In this document: positions 26,884-33,425 of the stretch, piece by piece
Layout: each line of letters opens with the position of its first letter
Numbering within the stretch: position 1 is the first letter of the stretch
Source of the DNA: an uncultured Bacilli bacterium
GTDB taxonomy: Bacteria > Bacillota_I > Bacilli_A > RF39 > UBA660
DNA length: 52,521 nt
Assembly: GCA_934155185.1 (NCBI GenBank)
Contig: CAKPGT010000007.1
Span: forward strand, 1-52,521
Direction: 5' to 3'
Notes under the pieces: generated by a model
Told to the model about the DNA's origin: nothing
The model's input: the letters and a program-made list of their open reading frames with translations, nothing else
Databases searched by the model: none
Program-made: the position numbers and the translations under genes

Positions 26884-27387
26884 ATGAAAAAACAAAGTAT
26901 TTTTGTATTATGTTTGATTTCACTTTTATTAATAATGTCTGTTGGGTATGCAATTTTTGAGGATACTCTTGTAATTAGTGGAACGGCTTCTGGTATAGGC
27001 AATTTCGATGTTGAATTTAGTGGGGCTACCATAACAAAAGAAATTGGCAGTATAGGAGCGAGTACTAGTATATCCATTGATAAAAATTCACTAGATATCA
27101 ATGTTCCAAAATTGCAATATCCAGGAGCTTATGTAGAGGTCACTGTAGAAGTTAAAAATAACGGTGGTATTCCAGCTATGTTAGAGGGAGTAGATGCTGA
27201 GGGATTAACCTCTGACCCTACTGTTAAAGTTTCGTATGAAAATTTGGAAGAGTTAAAAAATGTTAATATGAATCAAAATGATACACAAACATTTAAAATT
27301 ATAATAACTTGGGATAAGAATTCAGATCAAAGTTCTAAGGATGTTAAATTCTCAATTAAACTTCTATATAAGCAGTCTATAATTTAA
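26884..27387 (+). CDS. TasA/camelysin-like secreted protein 2
   Basis: This is a paralogue of the protein at 26230. The start chosen is ATG 26884 (167 residues) after ATGGAGATG; an ATG at 26854 in the same frame has no SD. The signal peptide (MKKQSIFVLCLISLLLIMSV, then GYAIFEDTL) keeps the SipW-type pattern. The mature part repeats the same landmarks: VISGTASGIGNFDVEF, LQYPGAYVEVTVEVKNNGG, a DTQTFKI strand and FSIKLLY at the end. It is more divergent and more AT-rich than protein 1, so it may be a minor or accessory subunit, such as a nucleator or anchor. That role is inference. Confidence 0.8.
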   Translation: MKKQSIFVLCLISLLLIMSVGYAIFEDTLVISGTASGIGNFDVEFSGATITKEIGSIGASTSISIDKNSLDINVPKLQYPGAYVEVTVEVKNNGGIPAMLEGVDAEGLTSDPTVKVSYENLEELKNVNMNQNDTQTFKIIITWDKNSDQSSKDVKFSIKLLYKQSII

Positions 27388-27407
27388 TTTATTTCTGTTT
27401 ATGTATG

Positions 27408-27436
27408 TTGATTGCTTATATGAATTATGTTAAAAT
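27408..27436 (+). promoter_or_regulatory. Signal peptidase promoter
   Basis: TTGATT (27408-27413), a 17-base spacer, TAAAAT (27431-27436), then AAGGGGTG before the GTG start. Confidence 0.55.
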
Positions 27437-27475
27437 TGTGAATGATAAAATACATAGGTAAGGGGTGTGTAACAC

Positions 27476-28705
27476 GTGAGTAAAAAAACAAATGTTATTA
27501 TTTTATTTATAATGGTAATGCTTACAATGCTATTTGAAATAACGGGTTTTTCTACTGTATTTGGCGCCTCTTATGTATATGTTGTTAAACCAATGCTGTG
27601 GATTGTTATTGGAATAATTGCATATTTTTTCTTTAAAAATAACTATATATTAAATCCAAAATATAAAAGACAAGTTGATTTTTGTGTTGTAGTAGCTAGC
27701 TTGATTTATTTTTTAATATATTTTATATTAGGCTATGCTAAGGGTTTTGCTAATAGCCCATATGATAGAACCTTAAATGGAGTAATAACTAATATATGGT
27801 CTGTGGTTCCAATAATTATTGTAAGAGAATATATCAGATATTATATGATAACTAATTGTGGGCAAAAAAAAATATTTTTATGGACATTTCTAATTTCATT
27901 ATTATTTACTTCCATCGATTTAAATTTTCTTAAATTTAGTTCGTATTTTGCAAACTCTTTTTCTTTATTTGAGTTTTTAATACAGACGTTTTTCCCAAGT
28001 ATTATCAAAAATTTATTTTTAACTTATGTTGCATATTTTTCAGGTTATGGAGCTCCAATTATTTATTCATTATTACCAGAATTTGTTACGTTTTTACTAC
28101 CAATACTTCCAGATATTGATTGGGCATTATCTTCTATATTAAGTGCAATTGTTCCTTTCTTTGCTTATGTTTATATTAATTATTCAATTAGCAAAATAGA
28201 TAGGTCATTAAGAACGAAAACAGAAAAAACTGTTGGAATAAAAGGCTGGCTTGTTATGGTACTACTAGTTTTGATTATAATTGGTTTAGGACTTGGTGTA
28301 TTTCCTATTCAACCTATTGTTATTGGAAGTAATAGTATGCTTCCTGTTATAAGAAAAGGTGATATAGTAATTGTTAAAAAAACAAATATAGATAAAGTAA
28401 AAAAGGGGGATATAATTAGATATGTATTAGAGGGTAATTATATAATACATAGGGTTCAAAAAATAAATATAACTGGTGATGGAAGTAGAATATTTATTAC
28501 AAAAGGTGATAATAATGATAATATAGACCTATATCCAGTTGAAGAATCACAATTTGCTGGGGTAATAAAATTTACTATACCTTATGTGGGATATCCAACT
28601 ATAATTTTAAGAGAATTGTTAAATCCAAGTATGGGTAGCGATGTTAAGGTTGAAAAAGGAAAAACATCATCAATATATGAAAGAGTAGATGATACGTTTA
28701 TTTGA
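27476..28705 (+). CDS. SipW-type signal peptidase I with extra polytopic N-terminal domain
   Basis: The C-terminal part (about 260-385) is an S26B (SipW/ER-type) peptidase, which uses a Ser-His pair. It has one TM (about 260-277), then VIGSNSMLPVIRKGDIVIV with Ser287, NYIIHRV with His325, and TKGDNNDNID. It would cleave the signal peptides of the neighbouring TasA-like proteins. Unlike B. subtilis SipW (about 190 residues) it has 409 residues: positions 1-230 hold about seven additional hydrophobic segments that I cannot assign. The start is GTG at 27476 behind AAGGGGTG. A polar tail follows the catalytic domain. The extra domain may tether or gate substrate delivery, which is speculation. 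Confidence 0.88.
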   Translation: MSKKTNVIILFIMVMLTMLFEITGFSTVFGASYVYVVKPMLWIVIGIIAYFFFKNNYILNPKYKRQVDFCVVVASLIYFLIYFILGYAKGFANSPYDRTLNGVITNIWSVVPIIIVREYIRYYMITNCGQKKIFLWTFLISLLFTSIDLNFLKFSSYFANSFSLFEFLIQTFFPSIIKNLFLTYVAYFSGYGAPIIYSLLPEFVTFLLPILPDIDWALSSILSAIVPFFAYVYINYSISKIDRSLRTKTEKTVGIKGWLVMVLLVLIIIGLGLGVFPIQPIVIGSNSMLPVIRKGDIVIVKKTNIDKVKKGDIIRYVLEGNYIIHRVQKINITGDGSRIFITKGDNNDNIDLYPVEESQFAGVIKFTIPYVGYPTIILRELLNPSMGSDVKVEKGKTSSIYERVDDTFI

Positions 28706-28724
28706 TGTTTAATGTAATTTTAAA

Positions 28725-28753
28725 TTGAAAATTATACTATAAAATGATATGCT
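28725..28753 (+). promoter_or_regulatory. Promoter of fibre-like protein 3
   Basis: TTGAAA (28725-28730), a 17-base spacer, TATGCT (28748-28753), then AAGGTAGGGTG before the ATG at 28775. Confidence 0.45.
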
Positions 28754-28774
28754 TATAAGGTAGGGTGTTTCAAT

Positions 28775-29281
28775 ATGAATAAGAAAAAAATGTTAATTAT
28801 TTCGATATTTACATCTATAGTTATTTTAATTGCCTATTATATATTTTTCATATCAACTGATTCTAATAAAAACGTCGTTGATATGAGAGACTTTGAAGTT
28901 CAATTTTATAAAATAGGAATTATTGAAGAACATAATAGTAATGGTGCAAGTGCAAGTATTAGCTATGACAAAAAGTTTGTGTATATAAGTGTGCCAAACC
29001 TTACGAGCCCAGGAGCATATGCTCTAATTCCAATAACAGTTGAAAATGTTGGAACTCGTACGTCTAGATTAGATTCAATCACGGAGTATGGCTTTGACTA
29101 TAATAGTTCTATTAATATTAAGTATGAAAACTTAAGTGTTGCAAATAGTTCTTTAAAGCCAGGTGATAAAATGACATTTCATGTTATTATTAAATGGAAT
29201 GAGAATGCTATTATTAATGATGAAACTGTTAATATAAAAATAAAGTTAAATTATGTTCAAGATGAAGGTGGTATTATATGA
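28775..29281 (+). CDS. TasA/camelysin-like protein 3
   Basis: This third member of the cluster has 168 residues. The N-terminal hydrophobic segment (about 6-26) is followed by STDSNKN instead of the GYA-F cleavage pattern of proteins 1 and 2, so it may stay membrane-bound as an anchor. The body shares FEVQFYKIG, LTSPGAYALIPITVENVG, and a closing VNIKIKLNYVQ. Its stop overlaps the next start in ATGA, so it is translationally coupled to the DUF5305-like protein. Loss of the cleavage motif is seen; an anchoring role is inferred. Confidence 0.75.
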   Translation: MNKKKMLIISIFTSIVILIAYYIFFISTDSNKNVVDMRDFEVQFYKIGIIEEHNSNGASASISYDKKFVYISVPNLTSPGAYALIPITVENVGTRTSRLDSITEYGFDYNSSINIKYENLSVANSSLKPGDKMTFHVIIKWNENAIINDETVNIKIKLNYVQDEGGII

Positions 29282-30459
29282 AAAATGAAAATATGGAAAA
29301 ATTTAAAAATGCTTTAAAAAGCTTCAAGGAGAAATTAGATACAAAAATTAGAAAATTATTTTGTAGTGAAAAGAAGAGTTTTAAATTAGATAAAAATACA
29401 ATTAATAAGATTGTTGTTTCTATTTTGCTAGTAATTGCCTTTGTTGCACAAATTGCCTTTTTAAGTTATCTATTAAAGGGTATAATGCCAAAGCAAGACA
29501 AAAATAGTTCAAATGCCTTAATGAGTTACTCTTCGAAAGGAACATTAGATTATAAGGTATACTTAAAGCCAAATGATTTTATTTCATCTCCATATCTCGA
29601 GTCTGGAGAGACATATATACTAAATCTTATTAAATATATAAAAATAAATTCATCGTATAATTTTAACTCATCATCAAAGACTAAAGTCAATGGGAGTAAT
29701 AAATTTGTAGCAAGATTAAAAGTTTATTATAAAGAATCAACAAATAAGGAATCAAATCCTGAGATAATGAAAAAAGAAAAAGTATTAAATCAGAAAGTTA
29801 TTAGTTTTGATGATGTAGGATATAGTTCTACAAACGAATATGATTTATATTTAGATGATTATTTAAAGATATTAAAAGACTTTCAGGAACAAATTAAAAT
29901 ATCAGTAGAAGGTTATTTGGAAGTATCATCTGAAACATCATTAAATGGTGAGATAGGTGGTATAAAATATAATTCTTCATATGCAAATGTTATGAAAATA
30001 CCTTTAAGTGGTTCTGTTGTTAGAATTGAAAATGAAAATCCAGAGGATAAAACAAATTACGTTTATGAAAATGAACTTGTTAAATCAAATAAATCAGTTA
30101 TGGCTTTTATTATAATTGCTAATATTATTTGCTTTATATGTATTTGCTTTTTATTAAAAAAATTGTTTAAATTTACTAATAGAACTGAATATGATAGAAC
30201 TATATCAAAGATTTTAAAGACATATGATGAAATAATAGTAAATACTAACAATATTTTAGATGTTGATAAATATAGTATCATCGAGATACCTGAGTTTAAG
30301 GAAATTCTTAATTTATCTAGAGAACTTCTTTTGCCAATCATGAACTATGAGGTTTCAAAAGGTAAAGAAACATGGTTCTATGTTATTAAAGATGATGTAT
30401 TATATAGATTTACTGTTAAGGAAAAGAAACAAGAAAATACAAAAAACAGTAAAAAATAA
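29278..30459 (+). CDS. DUF5305-like two-TM surface protein
   Basis: The 393-residue protein resembles DUF5305 proteins, which in archaea and bacteria often neighbour SipW-type peptidases; their function is unknown. A basic cytoplasmic N-terminus (1-40) leads to TM1 (about 43-66) and a large external domain (about 70-262) with YKVYLKPNDFISSPYLESGE and repeated beta strands. TM2 follows at about 267-290, then a cytoplasmic domain of about 100 residues with an EFKEILNLSRELLLPI helix and WFYVIKDDVLYRFTV. The start codon overlaps the previous stop by four bases. The family call is by recognition of layout and context, not search. Confidence 0.68.
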   Translation: MKNENMEKFKNALKSFKEKLDTKIRKLFCSEKKSFKLDKNTINKIVVSILLVIAFVAQIAFLSYLLKGIMPKQDKNSSNALMSYSSKGTLDYKVYLKPNDFISSPYLESGETYILNLIKYIKINSSYNFNSSSKTKVNGSNKFVARLKVYYKESTNKESNPEIMKKEKVLNQKVISFDDVGYSSTNEYDLYLDDYLKILKDFQEQIKISVEGYLEVSSETSLNGEIGGIKYNSSYANVMKIPLSGSVVRIENENPEDKTNYVYENELVKSNKSVMAFIIIANIICFICICFLLKKLFKFTNRTEYDRTISKILKTYDEIIVNTNNILDVDKYSIIEIPEFKEILNLSRELLLPIMNYEVSKGKETWFYVIKDDVLYRFTVKEKKQENTKNSKK

Positions 30460-30470
30460 ATATAATTATA

Positions 30471-30499
30471 TTGTATTTATTAATAAAATATACTATAAT
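30471..30499 (+). promoter_or_regulatory. tRNA promoter
   Basis: TTGTAT (30471-30476), a 17-base spacer, TATAAT (30494-30499), 12 bases before the tRNA-Gln gene. Confidence 0.7.
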
Positions 30500-30510
30500 A
30501 ACTGTTGTAT

Positions 30511-30585
30511 TGCCCTGTAGCCAAGCGGTAAGGCATCTGACTCTGAATCAGACATGCACTGGTTCGAATCCAGTCAGGGCAACCA
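30511..30585 (+). tRNA. tRNA-Gln (anticodon CTG)
   Basis: The acceptor TGCCCTG pairs with CAGGGCA. The D arm TAGCCAAGCGGTAAGGC, anticodon stem TCTGA/TCAGA with loop CTCTGAA, and T arm CTGGTTCGAATCCAG are all complete, and CCA is encoded. Anticodon CTG reads CAG, a minor Gln codon in this sequence. Confidence 0.95.
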
Positions 30586-30594
30586 ATAGTAAGT

Positions 30595-30671
30595 GGCTCG
30601 TTGGTGAAGGGGTTTAACACATCGCCCTCTCAAGGCGACATTCACGAGTTCAAATCTCGTACGAGTCACCA
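30595..30671 (+). tRNA. tRNA-Glu (anticodon CTC)
   Basis: The acceptor GGCTCGT pairs with ACGAGTC (one G-T pair). The anticodon stem TCGCC/GGCGA carries loop CTCTCAA (CTC reads GAG). The T arm is ACGAGTTCAAATCTCGT, and CCA is encoded. It lies nine bases after tRNA-Gln and is presumably cotranscribed. Confidence 0.94.
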
Positions 30672-30681
30672 GTATGAAGTT

Positions 30682-30705
30682 AAACTAACCAAAAGGTTAG
30701 TTTTT
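30682..30705 (+). terminator. tRNA terminator
   Basis: AAACTAACC pairs perfectly with GGTTAGTTT across AAAA, followed by TT. Confidence 0.85.
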
Positions 30706-30747
30706 AGTATATATAAGATGCATATGCAAAATTAGTAATATAAATTA

Positions 30748-30776
30748 TTAACTTTAGACTATATTTTTGATATAAT
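30748..30776 (+). promoter_or_regulatory. gltX promoter
   Basis: TTAACT (30748-30753), a 17-base spacer, TATAAT (30771-30776), with TGA just before the -10. Confidence 0.6.
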
Positions 30777-30799
30777 TGATATGCGAAAGGACTGATTTT

Positions 30800-32461
30800 A
30801 TGACTAACAAGGATTTAGCAGAATTAATATTTCCAAATATAACAAAAACTATTGAAGATTATGAAAAAATGTATCCTAAAAGGGATTTGCCAGATGATGC
30901 TATTGTAACAAGGGCTGCACCAAGTCCAACAGGATATACCCATATGGGAACTTTGTTCCAAGCTTTTATATCTAAAAAAGCTGCAAAGGATACTAACGGT
31001 GTATTCTTTATAAGAATAGAAGATACTGATAGAGAAAGATTAGTAGAAGATGCAGTAGACGTCATTACAACTGATTTAAGATATTTTGAAGTTACACCTG
31101 ATGAGGGAGTTATATCGAGCAATGAAGAAATAGGAAATTATGGCCCATATACACAAAGCGACAGAAAAGAAATTTATCAAGCTTTTATGAAACATTTATT
31201 AGAACAAGGACTAGCTTATCCATGTTTTTGTACTAAAGAAGAAAAAGAAGAGATGACATCTTCACAGGAAAAAAGAAAGGATAGAATTGGCTATTACGGA
31301 AGATACGCTAAATGTAGAAAAATACCAGTTAATGATGCTTATGAGAAGATAAAAAACGGAGAACCATTTACACTTAGACTTAAGTCTCCAGGTGACTTTA
31401 ATAAAAAAATAATAGTTAATGATTTAATTAAAGGCAAAATATCTTTTCCTGAGAATGATATGGATATTGTAATAATGAAACAGGATGGACTTCCAACTTA
31501 TCACTTCGCACACTTAGTTGATGATCATTTAATGCATACAACTCATGTTATTAGAGGGGATGAGTGGCTATCTTCACTTCCAACTCATATTCAGTTATTT
31601 CAGGTTTTTGGCTTTGAGGCTCCAAAGTATGCTCATATATCTCCAATATTAAAAGAAGACAATGGTGTTAAAAGAAAGTTATCGAAGAGAAAAGACCCAG
31701 AAGCGCAAATGAGTTATTATAGAGAAAAAGGTATACCTGTTAAAGCTGTTGAGCTATATTTGATGACGCTAGCCAACACTAATTTTGAACAATGGTGGGA
31801 TGCTAACAAAGATAAAACAATTGATGATTTTAAATATGATTTTAAGAAAACAAGTAAATCTGGTGGTTTGTTTGATGTTGAAAAGCTTCATAACATCTCA
31901 AAAAATTATTTAGCGAGAATTAAAGCAACAGAATTTTATGATATGTTAATAAATTATGCTAAAGAGTATGATAATGATTTTTATGAAATAATAACTAAAC
32001 ATAAAGACTTAACGATAGGCCTTTTAAATATTGAAAGGGAACAAAAGAAACCTAGAAAAGATTATGCATCATTTAGTGAGGTTAAAGAACTTGTCTGGTA
32101 TATGTATGATGAATTATTTAATAATCATGAAAAGAATTATGAATTTACTAGTGTTACTGACAAAGATGAAATAATAAAGATCATGAATTCATACATACAA
32201 AAATATTATGATGAAAATGATGACCAATGTACTTGGTTTGATAAAATAAAAGATTTATCAGAAGAATTTGGATATGCTAGAGAAGTAAAAGAATATAAAG
32301 AAAATCCAAGTAAGTATAAAGGCCATGTTGGTGATATATCAATGGTTATTAGAGTAGCACTTACAACAAAAGCTATGACTCCTAATTTATATGATATTAT
32401 GAAATTATTTGGAAAAGAAAGAATTGTATCTAGAATAAAAGAATTAGAAAAAAATATCTAA
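30800..32461 (+). CDS. gltX: Glutamyl-tRNA synthetase
   Basis: This class I synthetase charges tRNA-Glu and, in organisms lacking GlnRS, also tRNA-Gln for later amidation. The start chosen is ATG 30800 (553 residues), eight bases after AAAGGA. The HIGH-type motif lies in APSPTGYTHMGTLFQAF, IRIEDTDRER follows, and the KMSKS loop reads KRKLSKRKD. At 553 residues it is longer than the usual 470-490, in line with the larger clostridial form. It stands immediately downstream of a tRNA-Gln and a tRNA-Glu, both its likely substrates. A terminator overlaps the stop codon. Confidence 0.96.
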   Translation: MTNKDLAELIFPNITKTIEDYEKMYPKRDLPDDAIVTRAAPSPTGYTHMGTLFQAFISKKAAKDTNGVFFIRIEDTDRERLVEDAVDVITTDLRYFEVTPDEGVISSNEEIGNYGPYTQSDRKEIYQAFMKHLLEQGLAYPCFCTKEEKEEMTSSQEKRKDRIGYYGRYAKCRKIPVNDAYEKIKNGEPFTLRLKSPGDFNKKIIVNDLIKGKISFPENDMDIVIMKQDGLPTYHFAHLVDDHLMHTTHVIRGDEWLSSLPTHIQLFQVFGFEAPKYAHISPILKEDNGVKRKLSKRKDPEAQMSYYREKGIPVKAVELYLMTLANTNFEQWWDANKDKTIDDFKYDFKKTSKSGGLFDVEKLHNISKNYLARIKATEFYDMLINYAKEYDNDFYEIITKHKDLTIGLLNIEREQKKPRKDYASFSEVKELVWYMYDELFNNHEKNYEFTSVTDKDEIIKIMNSYIQKYYDENDDQCTWFDKIKDLSEEFGYAREVKEYKENPSKYKGHVGDISMVIRVALTTKAMTPNLYDIMKLFGKERIVSRIKELEKNI

Positions 32462-32470
32462 TTCTTTTTT
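32441..32470 (+). terminator. gltX terminator
   Basis: GAATTAG (32441-32447) pairs with CTAATTC (32458-32464), followed by TTTTTT; the stem overlaps the last codons. Confidence 0.8.
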
Positions 32471-32498
32471 GGTAAAACGAGGGATATACAAAAGATTA

Positions 32499-32504
32499 TA
32501 TAAT
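32499..32504 (+). promoter_or_regulatory. -10 of peptide mRNA, unit 1
   Basis: TATAAT at 32499-32504, repeated at 32817-32822 and 33135-33140. No good -35 is visible 17 bases upstream, so transcription may be weak or regulated. Confidence 0.5.
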
Positions 32505-32566
32505 AATTATATTAGGAAGTAATAAAAACTAGCTTTGTTTTCCTCATTACAAAAGAGGTGATGTGT

Positions 32567-32656
32567 ATGAGATTTAGATTTGAAATAAAGTTTAACATCA
32601 AAACATTAATTATTCTAATATTATTAATATTTACATTTATAGTTATTAATTATTAG
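32567..32656 (+). CDS. 29-residue hydrophobic peptide, unit 1 (putative type I toxin)
   Basis: The basic N-terminus MRFRFEIKFNIK is followed by a 17-residue segment of Ile, Leu, Phe, Thr and Val, ending in Asn-Tyr; this fits a short membrane-inserting toxin. The start is ATG 32567, six bases after AAGAGGTG; the in-frame ATG at 32561 abuts that site. CCTC at 32542-32545 can pair with GAGG of the SD and hide it. Unit 1 has the best SD of the three. The stop codon runs into the shared terminator. Related in design to Fst of plasmid pAD1, but the sequence is different and the charge is at the opposite end. Toxicity is inferred. Confidence 0.75.
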   Translation: MRFRFEIKFNIKTLIILILLIFTFIVINY

Positions 32657-32693
32657 AAAAACAAGGTTAGTTTAGAAGCTAGCCTTGTTTTTC
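32656..32693. terminator. Bidirectional terminator, unit 1
   Basis: GAAAAACAAGGTTAG (32656-32670) pairs with CTAGCCTTGTTTTTC (32679-32693) with one G-T pair. A-rich and T-rich flanks let it stop transcription from both sides. Identical stems lie at 32974-33011 and 33292-33329. Confidence 0.85.
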
Positions 32694-32735
32694 GAAAACA
32701 AACCCGGAAAACAACTAGTTAAAGTTGCTTCCTCT
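32656..32735 (-). ncRNA. Convergent antisense RNA, unit 1 (putative antitoxin)
   Basis: A promoter on the minus strand (TTGATA 32769-32764, 16 bases, TATAAT 32747-32742) would start an RNA near 32735 that ends at the shared terminator, about 80 nt. It begins GAGGAAGCAAC and contains CTAGTT. These pair with TTCCTC and AACTAG in the mRNA leader (32540-32545 and 32527-32532), next to the SD. CAACT/AGTTG can fold as a small hairpin presenting them. This is the pairing plan of RNA II in the Fst/par system. Confidence 0.6.
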
Positions 32736-32741
32736 ATTTAT

Positions 32742-32769
32742 ATTATAAACAATTTTTGAATTATATCAA
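32742..32769 (-). promoter_or_regulatory. Antisense RNA promoter, unit 1
   Basis: TTGATA (32769-32764), a 16-base spacer, TATAAT (32747-32742) on the minus strand. It is stronger than the sense promoter, as expected for an antitoxin RNA in excess. Confidence 0.65.
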
Positions 32770-32884
32770 GAACAATTAATAAAATATTTAGAAAACGAGG
32801 GATATACAAAAAATTATATAATAATTACATTAGGAAGTAATAAAAACTAGCTTTGTTTTCCTCATTACAAAAGAAGTGATGTGT

Positions 32885-32974
32885 ATGAGATTTAGATTTG
32901 AAATAAAGTTTAACATCAAGACACTAATTATTCTAATATTACTAATATTTACATTTATAGTTATTAATTATTAG
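32885..32974 (+). CDS. 29-residue hydrophobic peptide, unit 2 (putative type I toxin)
   Basis: The protein is identical to unit 1. The three nucleotide differences (AAA/AAG, TTA/CTA, TTA/CTA) are all synonymous. The SD is AAGAAGTG, one base weaker than in unit 1, so translation should be lower. Confidence 0.72.
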   Translation: MRFRFEIKFNIKTLIILILLIFTFIVINY

Positions 32975-33053
32975 AAAAACAAGGTTAGTTTAGAAGCTAG
33001 CCTTGTTTTTCGAAAACAAACCCGGAAAACAACTAGTTAAAGTTGCTTCCTCT
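32974..33053 (-). ncRNA. Convergent antisense RNA, unit 2 (putative antitoxin)
   Basis: Same layout as in unit 1, shifted by 318 bases: minus promoter TTGATA (33087-33082), 16 bases, TATAAT (33065-33060), with pairing sites AACTAG and TTCCTC retained on both sides. Confidence 0.58.
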
Positions 33054-33202
33054 ATTTATATTATAAACAATTTTTGAATTATATCAAGAACAATTAATAA
33101 AATATTTAGAAAACGAGGGATATACAAAAAATTATATAATAATTACATTAGGAAGTAATAAAAACTAGCTTTGTTTTCCTCATTACAAAAGAAGTGATGT
33201 GT

Positions 33203-33292
33203 ATGAGATTTAGATTTGAAATAAAGTTTAACATCAAGACACTAATTATTCTAATATTGTTAATATTTACACTTATAGTTATTAATTATTAG
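33203..33292 (+). CDS. 29-residue hydrophobic peptide, unit 3 (putative type I toxin)
   Basis: It differs from unit 2 by two synonymous changes (TTA/TTG, CTA/TTA) and one conservative change, Phe to Leu at residue 24. The SD is the weaker AAGAAGTG. The reading frame is fully kept. Confidence 0.72.
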   Translation: MRFRFEIKFNIKTLIILILLIFTLIVINY

Positions 33293-33371
33293 AAAAACAA
33301 GGTTAGTTTAGAAGCTAGCCTTGTTTTTCAAAACACAAACGGAAAACAACTAGTTAAAGTTGCTTCCTCTA
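33292..33371 (-). ncRNA. Convergent antisense RNA, unit 3 (putative antitoxin)
   Basis: The flank diverges from units 1 and 2 after about 33385, yet the minus-strand promoter is kept with better spacing: TTGATA (33405-33400), 17 bases, TATAAT (33382-33377). This conservation despite divergence of the spacer supports a functional antisense promoter. Confidence 0.6.
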
Positions 33372-33425
33372 CTTATATTATATACTAAAATATTAGATAT
33401 ATCAATAACTTTTATGGGGAAGAGT

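Larger units (their letters stand above)
32474..33410. repeat. Three tandem 318-bp units, type I toxin-antitoxin array
   Basis: Units begin at AAAACGAGGGATATAC: 32474, 32792 and 33110, exactly 318 bases apart. The third is similar to about 33385 and then diverges, although its antisense promoter persists to 33405. Each holds a plus-strand -10 (TATAAT), a leader with AACTAG and TTCCTC, a 29-codon peptide ORF, a 15-bp-stem bidirectional terminator, a second copy of AACTAG and TTCCTC, and a minus-strand promoter. No integrase or transposase is present. Confidence 0.85.

Noticed and set aside
32474..33410. CRISPR array
   Set aside because: The repeat period is 318 bases with coding content and promoters; there are no short repeats with unique spacers and no cas genes.
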